From the NCBI GenBank assembly GCA_029964075.1, contig CM057135.1:9946863-10010862 (forward strand): a DNA stretch of 64,000 nt, given 5' to 3'. The DNA is from Patiria pectinifera. Taxonomy: Eukaryota > Echinodermata > Asteroidea > Valvatida > Asterinidae. The notes under the pieces are model-generated. The model saw only the letters and a program-made list of their open reading frames with translations, did no database searches and was not told where the DNA came from. Numbering within the stretch: position 1 is the stretch's first letter; each line of letters begins with the position of its first letter. Position numbers and translations under genes: made by a program. Below, piece by piece: positions 43,501 to 56,645 of the stretch.

Positions 43501-45440
43501 TCCTTACATTTAGTCGATATAATGTACATGTATGTGATGAAAATCATTTCACATTACTAGAGTTTAAAGATATAGTCCATCATTTGTAATTTGTGCATTT
43601 TGTTCGTTTGAAGCAAAAAAGTGCTCAAGATCTAAAGAGGGTGCTGAACAACTAACCTGATGAAGTTTAAGCTCAGCTTCAGCTGTATATTTCGAGAGAA
43701 ACAACATTCTAGGATCTCGATTTCCAATCAAAAGTTGCTGAATCATGTTTCGAATTGGGCCTGAATTCAGCATCCGAGACACGGTCTCACTGAGCCAATT
43801 GCAGCTACGCGATGTCGCGCACTGATCCAACGAATTATAGCAACCGCGCGCGCGTGTGCGTTGCGCTAATGAAGAAGCACCGTTGGAAAGGTCTTCTTTT
43901 GTTTATTTCTTCAAAATGACAGCTTGCCAGAAGAATAATTTCACAGGGAGTTCAGTCCCCTTACTATCTTTCAACGAAGTATGTTTTTCAACAATAATTA
44001 CGCCAGTTACTTTTTTGATAGCTGCAAATGATGGACTCTGGCTTTAAGACTGTGAGGCTAAATGTCCACATTGTCCGTGGAATCTGTTGGTTTCACTGCA
44101 AAGTGACATATTTGTGCTGTGTTCATTGATCATCATACATATACTTTTACTATTGTACGAAAACTTCTAGGTTTATACAAAATTGAAAGTCTCTTCGAAT
44201 AAGGATGTTAATATGTAAACTAAACAGTATCTCCCTTGAGGAAACATTCGGAAAAGAAGCGGCTTATATTCGTATGTTTTCTGAAGTCAAATCCAAACTT
44301 TTCATTTAAAAGGTCTAGGTTAATACTTTTTAATTGATAACAGTTGTAGTGTTGTACGAGTGCACTGCATTGTACAAAAAAATATAGATCAATGTCTTAT
44401 ATTACGATCCTTTTTGCTTCCTTCACTGTCATTGTCAGACATTTGTTCAACCAAAGCTGTGTACATCAAACATTGGAATATTGTTTTATTTGTTAATGTA
44501 TATTTATTTAGCATAAACATTTCGTTTGTATTTTTTTGTGTGTGAAGGTGAAAGGGAAAACTATTAATAAATTGAAAATTGAAATAAATTGAAATGAGTT
44601 CTTGTATATTACGTAAGAGACACTCAGCATCAATACATCGTTCACAATTGATGAGAATGGCACATAGACGTCAGACTATTCTGGAGCTTTGGACATGCCA
44701 GAATATGGCTTGCCCCGAATCACGTGATATTGTAACAGTCTCTTTGGTCGGGAGAATGGGGATGTTTCAACTTGGAGCTATAAAAAAAGAATAAAACGTG
44801 CAAAGCACTGGATTAAGTAGTCAGATTTTTTTCAACTTTAACTTGTAATTTATGGCTAATTCTTGCATGGTTAACCTTCAGCACGGACTATGCGCTGTAC
44901 ATTTCTACTGCGACGTGTGATTATGCCTACCTGTGAATTTATCTGCCAGTTGTTTTAGCCCTGTAGATAATCCTGGCAACGCCCTTTTCCAGACCAATTG
45001 GGCCGGCTTTTTATGACGGTGAATCACTTGCAACACTAGAGGGCAGCAAACAACTTTAGTAGCCTGTTTTATTTCGCTCGTCTCCTCCCCCCGCCCTGCA
45101 AACAGGACGCTGGGATACGCCGATGAATTTACGCTCTGATTGGATGGATTTTGCGTGACCTGTGACCTGCGTGTCATCATGGTCATGAGTCTGCAAGGTT
45201 TTAAACTGCCGTTAAAGATTGATTCATTACTCTTTTATTACGAGCGAACCCAATTTGTGTCCAGACTTCCAAGAGTATTCAAAATGGAAAGAATATAAAA
45301 GAATGAGAAACGTTTCAAATCTCAACATAGTCAAAACACTACCGGTATCTCTGTCCATAATTCTGGTGGTTCAAAATTAAACATAGTAGTAACAATTAAA
45401 GGGTATACGTACAGGGCGATTGAGTAAAAAAAAATATTTT
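43501..45440. other. No gene seen
   Basis: About 1.9 kb with only short, unremarkable open frames and no splice-linked exons or family motifs. A (CG)-rich tract occurs at 43843-43860. Confidence 0.35.
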
Positions 45441-45446
45441 TTTTTA

Positions 45447-45612
45447 ATCAAAGTCAATTTTCTCAGAAATACAATAAGGGGAGACGCAGTTTAGTCAATA
45501 TAGAGACATGATCTTTAATGCACATTTTTTTTTTATCAAAGTTAATTTTCTTAGAAATACAAAAAGGGGAGACACAGATTAGTCAATATAGAGACATGAT
45601 CTTTAATGCACA
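45447..45612 (+). repeat. Tandem duplication of ~80 bp
   Basis: Two copies of a segment with TCAATTTTCTCAGAAATACA, GGGGAGACGCAG and AGTCAATATAGAGACATGAT stand head to tail, with about 90% identity. Confidence 0.75.
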
Positions 45613-46570
45613 TTTAATGCACCTTTAATGTGAAGTCACGTGGAATGTGATGACGTCATCTTGACTTAATTCCAATTTCTGTCTATAACACGTATTAGCT
45701 ATAGTTGAGACCAAATCGGACATCAATGGTGACCTTGGAAAAGTGCCCCTTTAATATTACGTCACATAACGTCAATTACATTTTCATTAGTACGTCTCTG
45801 TCTATATTTCAACCAAATCGGACTAAAAGCAGTTTTGAAAATAATGTGCAGAGCATTTAACATTACGTAACTTGACACCTGATGACGTGTTCCCAAATAC
45901 CGATGTTCCCCAAAATTCTATTAGGGGTTAGGGTTTTAGGGTTAGGGCTAGGGTTATATGGTAAGGATTTTGGGGAACATCGGTATTGGGGAACATAGGT
46001 ATGCACCCAATGCATATCGTTTGAAGAAACATGTATGGGGAAACATGCATCTTTAATGTGACGTAATCTGACACCTGATGATGTCAGGATCATGAATTAC
46101 TTATACATGAAAGGACCATCTATGGGTGGTGGTCTTAGTATATATCAAGTCTGAAGTCGATCGGATTTACAAAAGTGTCAAAGTGGAGTGTTTTAAAACG
46201 TGTTCAAAACCTATGGGGACAAATTGCATCTTTAATGTGATATAAACTAACACCTGATGACGTCACGATCAAAAATTTCTTCTAGGACCATCTATGAGTG
46301 GTGATCTGAATATGTACCAAGTCTGAAGTCGATCGGATTTACGAAGGTGCCAAAGTGGTGTGTTTTAAAACGTGTATAAAACTTATGGGGAAAAATACAT
46401 CTTTAATGTGACGTAACCTGACACCTGATGAGGTCAAGATCACGAATTTCTTCTAGGACCATCAATGGGTGGTGGTCTGAATATGTACCAAGTCTGAAAT
46501 CGATCGGATTTACGAAAGTGTCAAAGTAGACTGGTAGAAGAAAAACGTGTACAAAACATATGGGGGAATG
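45600..46570 (-). repeat. ~172-bp monomer array, inverted orientation (left block)
   Basis: About four or five units read in the minus direction relative to the array that starts at 46970. Each has GCATCTTTAATGTGACGTAA, a TGATGACGTCA-type motif, TCTTCTAGGACCATC and GTACCAAGTCTGAA. No protein is encoded. Confidence 0.8.
45897..45987. repeat. Hairpin with telomere-like TTAGGG repeats in its loop
   Basis: Arms ATACCGATGTTCCCCAAAAT (about 45898-45917) and its complement (about 45967-45986) enclose four degenerate TTAGGG-like hexamers (GGGTTAGGG, TTTAGGGTTAGGG, CTAGGG). It lies inside the inverted monomer block. Confidence 0.75.
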
Positions 46571-46645
46571 ACTGAAAAAGGAGAAAAAAACCTAGAAATC
46601 TATGTCTGTTTGAAAACAGAACACAGGGCTTTTCCGCTAATTATT

Positions 46646-46920
46646 AGCTGTTTCGGTGACACACCGAAACAGCTCTTGTTTTCGTTAAGATTTTTTTTCC
46701 TTTTTTTTTTTTTTTTTTTGGCTTTTTCGCAATTTTGCGAAAAAGCCATTCTTTCTGTTTCGGTGTACACACCGAAACAGCCCTTGTTTTCGTTAAGATT
46801 TTTTTTTTCTTTTTTTTCCTTTTTAGCTGTTTCGGTAACACACCGAAACAGCTCTTGTTTTCGTTACGATTTTTTTTTTTTTTTTTTTTTTTGCTTTTTC
46901 GGTTACAACCGATACAGCTT
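46646..46920 (+). repeat. Cluster of hairpins with poly-T tracts
   Basis: Hairpins AGCTGTTTCGGTG/ACA/complement at 46646-46674, GCTTTTTCGC/complement at about 46721-46746, CTGTTTCGGTGT/complement at 46756-46781, AGCTGTTTCGGT/complement at 46826-46854, and a decayed one at 46892-46920. Most are followed by CTTGTTTTCGTTA and a run of 8-20 T. The block lies between oppositely oriented monomer arrays, so it is the centre of a larger foldback. Phe-rich open frames here are artefacts. Confidence 0.85.
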
Positions 46921-47165
46921 TTGTTTTCGTTAAAGTTTTTTTTTTTTTTCTTTTTCTCTTTCAGACTCTTCTCCATAGGGTTTGTACACGTTTTTTTTTC
47001 AGCAAGGGCACTTTGGCACTTTCTTAACTCGCATCAACCTCATACTTGGCACACACTAAGACCACCATCCACAGATGGTCCTAGAAGAAATTCGTAATCA
47101 TGACGTCATCAAGTGTCAAGTTACGTAACATTAAAGGTGCATTTTTTGTCCATAGCTTTTGTACA

Positions 47166-47430
47166 CGTTCTTTTCTCCATAGGGTTTGTACACGTTCTTT
47201 TCTCCATCGGGGTTGTACACGTTCTTTTCTCCATAGGGTTTGTTCACGTTCTTTTCTCCATAGGGTTTGTACACGTTCTTTTCTCCATAGGGTTTGTACA
47301 CGTTCTTTTCTCCATAGGGTTTGTACACGTTCTTTTCTCCATAGGGTTTGTACACGTTCTTTTCTCCATAGGGTTTGTACACGTTCTTTTCTCCATAGGG
47401 TTTGTACACGATCTTTTCTCCATAGGGTTG
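47166..47430 (+). repeat. 27-bp tandem repeat, ten copies
   Basis: Unit CGTTCTTTTCTCCATAGGGT followed by TTGTACA, at 47166 and every 27 bases to 47409, with few differences. As 27 is a multiple of three, several frames stay open and give repetitive 9-residue peptides. I treat these as artefacts. The unit is a fragment of the ~172-bp monomer that was amplified. Confidence 0.95.
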
Positions 47431-50400
47431 ATATTGGGATCTGTTATATTTGATAATATAGGTGAAATCATAGTGACTTTATTTGCTGTCATGTGAGGGC
47501 ACCCTGACTTTGCATCATTTCCATTCCCATGGCTCCCATCTTCTTTTCGCTTTTTTCGCTTTGATTTTGGTTGTATTCTTGTCAGACCTCGCACACAACT
47601 GTGGCACTGTTAAAGTTGTTTGCTGCCCTCTAGTGTTTTAAACGATCTACCTATAATGAAACGTTCGAGATTATCAGGATTATATTTCGAGGGGCAAAAT
47701 TACATACAATCTGAGGAATCAATGTGTGCAGTTACACGTAAAAGGAGACAGTCATGTGACGAATGCAGGGGGCGGGGATAAAAGGATATCATCAGAGAAG
47801 GGCAAAACTGGAAACCAAGTGATGATTTGGGCAGTCATATACATGTAGGCTGATAACGTTTTAAAAAAAATCAGAGGTGCTTAGTAAACTACGTGTAAAG
47901 AATAGAATATTCACATAGAAGCACCCCCCCCCCCCCATTGCACAACCATGCCCATTGCCTACAATGTGGGGAAAAAAATCATCCTTGTTGGCCATTCAAG
48001 TGTCAATAAAAATGACTTCACACTATTTTTCATTTGTTTACCAGGTAGTTTGCTTTACATAATCACTCTTAGAATCGGAGACATGTGTCCTGAATATTGG
48101 ACCCTAAATTTATGAAATCACCCACCTACGCTTTGCACGCGCACCCGTTCCCAAACGCAAAGAAAAGAGTACTGTGCACACATTGAACCACGTGGATTTA
48201 GGATGTCTGACATAAATCGACTTCACACACTTGGCACACACGGCAAAAACTTAGAATCCCCACACAAAGGTTCTGGGTTCGATAGCCGCCGATGGCCACG
48301 TCAATCTTTTTTATTCAAAGACAGAAAAAACACCGAAACAGCTCGGTGTTTGTTTACCTACAAACACAACGTCCGTCTAGTTTTTTTTTCTTCTGCTTTT
48401 TCAGACTTTTTCTCCATAGGTTTAACACACGTTTCTTCTGGCAGTCCACTTTGCCACTTTTATAAATCCGATTGATTTCAGACTTGGTACATACTTAGAC
48501 TACCACCCACAGATGGTCGTAGAAGAAATTCGTGATCGTGACGTCATTAAGAGTCAGGTTACGTCACATTAAAGATGCATTTTTCCCCATAGGGTTTGTA
48601 CATGTTTTAAAATGCTCCATTTCGGCACTTTCGTAAATCTGATCGACGTTACACTTGGTACACACTTTGACCATCACCCACAAATGGTTTTTGAAGAAAT
48701 TTGTGATCGTGACGTCATCAGGTGTCACGTTACTTTACATTAAAGATGCACATTTTCCCCATAGGTTTGTACACGTTTTAAAACGCTCCGCTTTTTGGCA
48801 CTTTCGTAAATTTGATCGACTTTATACTTGGTACACACTTAGACCACCACCCACAGATGGTCCTAGACGAAATTCGTGACCGTGACGTTATCAAGTGTCA
48901 GGTTACGTCACATTAAAGGTGCGTTTTTCCCCATAGGGTTTGTACATGTTTTAAAACGCTCCATTTCGGCACTTTCGTAAATCCGATCGACGTTACACTT
49001 GGTACACACTTAGACCATCACCAACAGATGGTCCTTGAAGAAATTTGTGATTGTGACGTCATCAGATGTCACGTTACTTCACATTAAAGATGCACATTTT
49101 CCCCATAGGTTTTAAAACGCTCCACTTTGGCATTTTCGTAAATTTGATCGACTTTATACTTGGTACACACTTAGACCACTACCCATAGATGGTCCTACAA
49201 GAAATTCGTCATCGTGGCGTCATGATGTGTCAGGTTACATCACATTAAAGATGCATTGTTTCCCTATTGGTTTTGTGCACGTTTTTCTTCAAACTGAACT
49301 TCGGAGTACAAGTCTGATTGGGTTAAACTTTGGTATGCATATTCACATGGATGTGTTATAGATGGAAATTGAAGTGACATCATCATCAAATATCATGTGA
49401 AGTCCCTTAAAGGGGCATTTTATTCTTTTATAGGTCTATATATCTACAGAACTAAAATGTTCGATTTGGTTGTAACTTGAAATGTACATATTATAATGTG
49501 CTGTTATAGATGACATTTATAGTGACGTCACTGATTGTTCATCCCGTGCTCAGAGTATTTCCAATATCCGAAACAGCTTGTGTTTGTCCACAAACACATT
49601 TCTAGTTTCTTCCTTTTTTTCTTCTCCTTTTTCAGACTTTTTCTCCATAGGTTTAACACACGTTTCTTCTACCAATCCACTTTGCCACTTTTTTAAATCC
49701 GATTGATTTCAGACTTGGTACATACTTAGACTTCTACCCACAGATGGTCCTAGAAGAAATTTGTGATCGTGACGTCATCAGGTGTCAGGTTACGTCACTT
49801 TAAAGATGCATTTTTCCCCATAGGGTTTGTACACGTTTTAAAAAACTCCAGTTTGGCATCTTCGTAAATACGATCGACTTTAAACTTAAATCATACTTAG
49901 ACCACCACCCACAGATGGTCCTAGACGAAATTCGTGATCGTGACGTCATCAAGTGTCAGGTTACGTCACATTAAAGATGCATTTTTCCCTTTAGGGTTTG
50001 TACATGTTTTAAAATGCTCCATTTCGGCACTTTCATAAATCCAATCGACGTTACACTTGGTACACACTTAGACCACCAACCACAAATGGTCCTAGAAGAA
50101 ATTTGTGATCGTTACGTCATCAGCTGTCAGGTTACGTCACATTAAAGATGCATTTTTCCCCATATGTTTTGTACACGTTTTAAAAAAACTCCAGTTTGGC
50201 ATCTTCGTAAATCCGATCGACTTTAAACTTAATTCATACTTAGACCACCACCCACAGATGGTCCTAGACGAAATGCGTGATCGTGACGTCATCAAGTGTC
50301 AGGTTACGTCACATTAAAGGTGCAATTTTCCCCATAGGGTTTGTACATGTTTTAAAACGCTCCATTTCGGCACTTTCGTAAATCTGATCGACGTTACACT

Positions 50401-53107
50401 TGGTACACACTTAGACCATCACCCACAGATGGTCCTTGAAGAAATTTGTGATTGTGACGTCATCAGATGTCACATTACTTCACATTAAAGATGCACATTT
50501 TCCCCATAGGTTTTGTACACGTTTTAAAATGCTCCTCTTTGGCACTTTCGTAAATTTGATCGACTTTATACTTGGTACACACTTACACCACTACCCATAG
50601 ATGGTCCTAGGAGAAATTCGTCATCGTGGCGTCATGAGGTGTCAGGTTACATCACATTAAAGATGTATTGTTTCCCTATTGGTTTTGTATACGTTTTTCT
50701 TCAAACTGAACTTCGGAAGTACAAGTCTGATTGGTATGCATATTCACATGGATGGGTTTTTTTTTATAGATGGAAATTGAAGTGAAGTCATCATCAAATG
50801 TCATGTGAAGTCCCTTAAAGGGGCATTTTATTCTTTTATAGGTCTATATATCTACAGAACTAAAATGTTCGATTTGGTTGTAACTTGACATGCACATATT
50901 ATAATGGGCTGTTATAGATGACATTTATAGTGACGTCACTGATTGTTCATCCCGTGCTCAGAGTATTTCCAATATCCGAAACAGCTTGTGTTTGTCCACA
51001 AACACATCTCTAGTTTTTTTTCTTCTCCTTTTTCAGACTTTTTCTCCATAGGTTTTGCACACGTTTCTTCTACCCATACACTTTGGCACTTTCGTAAATC
51101 TGATCAACTTCTGACTTGGCACATACTTAAACCACCACCCACAGATGGTCCTAGAAGAAATTCGTGATCATGACGTCATCATGTGTCGGGTTACGTCACA
51201 TTAAAGATGCATTTTTCCCCATAAGTTTTGTACACGTTTTGAAACACTCCACTTTGCGCATTTTCGTAATTCTGATCGACTTCAGACTTTGTACATAATA
51301 AGATCACTACCCACAAATGGTCCTAGAAGAAATTCGTGATCGTGACGTCATCAGGTGTAACGTTACGTCACATTAAAGATGCATTTTTCTCCATAGGTTT
51401 TGTACACGTTTAAAAACACTCCAATTTGTGCACTTTCGTAAACCTGATCAACTTCAGACTTCGGAAATACTTAGATCACCACCAACAGATGGTCCTAGAA
51501 GAAATTCGTGATCGTGACGTCATCACATGACAGGTTACGTTACATTAAAGATGCATTTTTCTCCCATTGGGTTTGTACACGTTTTTCTTCAAACGTTGGT
51601 ACACACTTAGACCATCACCCACCGATGGTCCTTGAAGAAATTCGTGGTTCTGTAGATAAAGGTCACTGATAAAGGTCACACATCACGTGCACAGAGTATT
51701 TCAAATATCCGAAACAGCTTGTGTTTGTCCACAAACACATTTCTAGTTTTTGTTATTGTTGTTATTTTTTCTTCCACTTTTTTCCCATAGGATAACACGT
51801 GTTTTCGTTCTACAAGGCACTTTTGGACTTTTTTCAAATCTGATCGACGTCAAACCTGGCACACACTTAGACCACCATCTGAAGATGTGTGCCGAATCAT
51901 GACGTCATCATGACGTCATCATGACGTCATCACGACGTCATCACGTGTCACATCATCTTAAAAGAGCATTCTTTAAGGCCCTATATCTACAGAACCGGAA
52001 GTCCGATTTGGTTCAAACTTGGTATGCAAGTATTCCGGGACGTGTTATAGACGAAAATTGCAGTGACGTCATGATGACGTCATCGGGTGATTTTATATAA
52101 ATTATTCAATTTTTGGACCTTTTACTCATATCTCATAAACGGAATGTGGTAAATTCGAAAAAAAAATTGTAACAGGTTTGTTAGGTCATAGATAGATGCA
52201 CAAAATTTCGTAAAATGTGTGATGTCATCATGAGGTCATCAAAAACGTGACTTTTGATTTACATATAAGGGTATGTCTGATCGTTATGAAACTTGGTGGG
52301 TAGGTAGGTATAGATAAAAGAATTCAAAATCTGAAGTGACGTCATCATGACGTCATCATCTGATTTTTAAAGAATTTTTCAAATTTTAATATTTTCTTCA
52401 AATTTTGCAAAAATTATATAAAATACGGTCCGATCGAATTCAAACCTGGCACACACTTAAACAATCATCTGAAGATGTATGCCAAATCATGACGTCATCA
52501 TGACATCATCAAGTGTCACATGACGTCACTTTACAAGTGCATACCGAAAGGCCCTATATCTACAGAAACGGAGGTCCAATTGGGTTCAAACTTGGTATGC
52601 AAGTATTCCGGGACGTGTTATAGACAAAATCTAAAGTGACGTCATCATGACGTCATCGTCTGATTTTCTTATGAATTTTTCAAATTTTAATATTTTCCTC
52701 AAATTTTGGAAAAATTATATAAAATACGGTCTGATCGACCTCAGAGCACCTGATTTCCGATTGGGTTCAATGTCGGTATGCAGATATTCCAGGAAGTTTT
52801 ATAGACAAAAATTGTAGTGACGTCACGATGACGTCATCATGTGATTTTATATGAATTATTCAATGTTTGGACCTTTTACTCATATCTCATCAATGGAACG
52901 TGGTTAATTCGAAATTCTTTTTTGCAAAAGGTTTGTTAGGTCGTGGATAAATGCAGAAAATTTCAAAAAATGTGTGCCGTCATCATGACATCATGAAAAA
53001 TGTTTTTTTTTTTTTACATAGGATGGACACTTTTTGTATAGAATACGCATGTACATGCTCATTTGACCTGGATGAAACTCCTTTACGGCAGTCATTAATA
53101 AAAGGAT

Positions 53108-54167
53108 CGAAACAGCTCAGTTTTTGTCCACAAACACATTTCTAGTTTCATCTTCATCTTCTTTCTTCTTTTTGTCGCCTAAACCCCATAGACTTTGTGC
53201 ACGTTTTTTCTGGCCTCCACTTTTGGCATTAATCTTTGTCATACATCATTCTAAGTTTGCATACGCATAGTCCCTAAAGCAAAGATGTGTCCCGAAGATT
53301 GACGTCATGGTGACGTCATCGACTAATTTATTATAGATTTTTGAATATTTAATTTTTCCCATTGACTTTGTACACAGAAATTTAGAAAAAAATGCATGAT
53401 ATCAACCGTACGCGTCCGCAGCATTCTGTTACCGGCAAGTGGTAGAGTAGGTTGAGGTCTTTATTTCATTCAGTGTGCGTGAAATCACGTGACCCTTGCT
53501 TCCGGTCGAAAAAGGCCAAAACCGGAAGTGGCTTATTATTTAAAAGTGGTAATAGATATGAACTTGCTTTCAACGGTGTTAGTCTCTTTGCTAAAAGTAT
53601 TCTTCAAGTCATCTACCAATGACTTCATGTAATCTTCGAGCGCCCTCTAGCGACAGGTGGAAAATTTGCAAAAATGTATTTTGAATAGATGTCTGTAGCG
53701 AAGTTTGTCGGAATCGCCTTAGTATTGGTGTATATGATGACCTTGACCCACTTAAGACGTGTGCGAAGTTTTAGGCGAAGACGTCATCAGACCGGAAGTT
53801 ATAATAAAAAGACCCTTTTTCATTTGAAAATTTCTGAAAAATCAACCATGGCAGTTTTTATGTTAGTTTTAACTTTAATTGTCGATTTAAGGGTAGGTCT
53901 AAAACATTTAAAAGCTTCGCGGCAATAAGCGAACTCGGACGTGCCCTGCGCACGCTTAAAACTTAAGGTTGACAATACCTCTGCTCTAAAACATGCACAG
54001 AACGTTTATATGTACATACACGTACGTTACGCACATACATCGTATGTCAGTCAGCCTGCAGAACACGTGTTGCCGGTCCACATCACAGTGACCGTTTTAG
54101 CCGATTTTCGACTAACTTTGACAGATTTTATGTTCTTGCATGCGCATAGTCAGGGACGTATAATAAA
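53108..54167 (+). repeat. Left arm of a ~1.1-kb long inverted repeat
   Basis: From CGAAACAGCTCAG (53108) through AAATCACGTGACCCTTGCTT (about 53492), the GACGTCATCAGACCGGAAGT region (about 53782) and CATGGCAGTTTTTATG, to GCATGCGCATAGTCAGGGAC (about 54140-54165), this is matched in reverse by 60639-61865. Apparent ORFs at 53689-53928 and 53941-54261 are not preserved in the other arm, so they are not called genes. Confidence 0.85.
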
Positions 54168-56089
54168 AAATCGTAATGCCGAAAAGCCCTATGTTACGTA
54201 TTTAAAGGTGCAGTTTTTCTGCAGTGGGATTTTCCACAAGCCTTTTCCTATACAACACTGATATCTTACTGAGTAGTTCTGAACTTCAGCCGAGAATTAC
54301 TATGAGAAGGAAAGAGAAATCGTATTTTTTCGCGCTGTCATTGAATTGAACATAATCCTAAGGGTCAGAATATCAAGTAATATTTCATAAAAATGTTTCA
54401 GTTCAAAGGCAAATTACAAATTTAAAAGTGCAATTTTTCTGCAGTGGGATTTTTTTTAGCCCGTCAACTTTGTACACGTGTTAGCCCATTGACTTTGTAC
54501 ACGTTTTCAAGCCACCATTTCTATAACTTGGCGATCTGGAATCGTCATCAATGTTACAGCCAAGGAAGACCCTCATACAAAAATTATGCCAAGACTATGA
54601 CGTCATGATGACGTCATCACCTAATTTTTTTTTTTATTGAATTTTTAAAATTTACGTGCATATTATGAAGTCCTATGTCTACAGAACTGTAAGTCTGATT
54701 GGGTTGAAATTTGGTATGTGGCTAGACCGGGATGTGTTATAGGTAAAAAAAGAAATTAGGTGACGCCATGATGACGTCATCCGGATATTTTCTATGAATA
54801 TTTGAAGTTTTTGACCTTTTAGCCATATCTAATGAACGTAACATGCAAAATTCAAAATTGTTTGTGTATTTGGTCTGTTAGGTAAAAGGTATTTGCACAA
54901 AATTTTGAAAAAAATATCTGACATCATTGTGACGCCATAAAAATGCGATTGTTCAAAATACATTTAAGGAAAGGTCTGACTGTCATGAAACTTAGTGGGT
55001 AAGTAAATTATGGTACTAGTATACAAGGTTTAAAGTGACGTCACGATGACGTCATCGTTTGGTTTTTATAATGTTTAGATATTTATAATTTTATTCTGCT
55101 TCCACAAATTGCACACTTTTTTTCATCGGATTGACATTAAACTTGGTTCAAACCAAAATCACAATGAATAGTGCAATGAGAAGGGTCTCAAGGATGACGT
55201 CATTGCAGGGCAAGTGACATCATTTGATAAAATTATATTTTAGGAATTATTCTAAGCGTTTTGAACAACCTTTAACTGCATGAAGCACGCTAAAAAGTGA
55301 CTGCAAAAGGACAAACGAAACAAATATTTGTTAAATGCGAAAAAGCCCTGTGTTCTGTTTGCAAACGGACATACGGCTCTAGTTTTTAGCTGTTTCGGTG
55401 ACACACCGAAACAGCACTTGTATTCGTTAAGAATTTTTTTTTTACTTTTTTTTTTCCTCTTTCAGTCATTCCCCCATATGTTTTGTACACTGTTTTCTTC
55501 TACCAGTCCACTTTGGCACTTTCATAAATCCGATTGATTTCAGACTTGGTACACACTTAGACCACCACCCACAGATGGTCCTAGAAGAAATTTGTGATCA
55601 TGACGTCATCAGGTGTCAGGTTACATCACATTAAAGATGCATTTTTCCCCATATGTTTTGTACACGTTTTAAAACACTCCAGTTTGGCATCTTCGTAAAT
55701 CCGATCGACTTTAAACTTAATTCATACTTGGACCACCACCCACAGATGGTCCTAGACGAAATTCGTGATCGTGACGTCATCAAGTGTCAGGTTACGTCAC
55801 ATTAAAGATGCATTTTTCCCCATAGGGTTTGTACATGTTTTAAAACGCTCCATTTCGGCCTTTTCGTAAATCCGATCGACGTTACACTTGGTACACACTT
55901 AGACCAAATTCGCCATCATGACGTCATCAAGTGTCAGGTTACGTAACATTAAAGGTGCATTTTTACTCCATAGGTTTTGTACACGTTTTCCTTCAATCAG
56001 TACATTTTGGCACTTTCATAGATCTGATTGACTTCAGACTTGGCAGACACGCATATCACCAACCGCAGATTGTCCTATAATGTTTTCGT

Positions 56090-56645
56090 CATGTTGACGT
56101 CATCAGGTGTCATGTGAGGGCGCCCTAACTTTGCATTTGTTGCAGCCCTGTAACTTTGCAAGTATGGATCCGATTGCGTTGAAACTTTGCATGCCCTCAC
56201 ATTGGGGTGTGTTTGTTTCGTGTGGCAATATAGGTGACGTCATCGCGACTTCATTAGCTGTCATGTGAGGGCGCCCTAACTTTGCATAATGTCCATATCC
56301 CCTCGAGTAAGCATCCAATTTGGTTGAAGCTTTGCATTCACGCAAACTTTAATCCGTTATACACCAGAATATAGGTTAAGTCAAGGTGACGTCATCATGT
56401 GAGGGCACCCTAACATAGCATCATTTGCAGCCCTATATCTTTGTAAGCTTGGGTCCCATTGCGTTGAAACTTTGAATGCCCTCATATTGGGAAGTGTTAA
56501 TGTGAAAATATCGGTGGCGACAGTATCACTTCTGTGGTCGTCATGTGAGGGCGCCCTAACCTTGCATCTTTTAAAGCCCTTTATCTCCGCAACTATTCGT
56601 CCGATTCGGTTGAAACTTTGCATGCACTAATAGTCGTCATAATCT
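56090..56645 (+). repeat. ~145-bp GTGAGGGCGCC repeat, left block
   Basis: Four units beginning TCATGTGAGGGCGCCCTAAC at about 56109, 56262, 56394 and 56540. Each continues with TTTGCATCATTTGCAGCCC, a GTTGAAACTTTGCATGCCCT segment and a TGACGTCATC-type motif. The family recurs in opposite orientation at 61.9-62.45 and 63.0-63.9 kb. Confidence 0.85.

Noticed and set aside
46547..47097. Phe-rich and Lys-rich ORFs on both strands
   Set aside because: They are translations of the poly-T tracts and hairpins, with no conserved protein pattern.
47100..47594. Four overlapping repetitive ORFs with 9-residue repeats
   Set aside because: They are artefacts of a 27-bp tandem repeat, open in several frames on both strands at once.
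48262..48300. tRNA-like T-arm (GGTTCGATAGC)
   Set aside because: Only a B-box-like match; no acceptor stem, anticodon arm or A box in the right place.
53689..54261. Two ORFs of 79 and 106 codons
   Set aside because: The matching arm at 60.6-61.9 kb does not keep either frame, so no selection for a protein.
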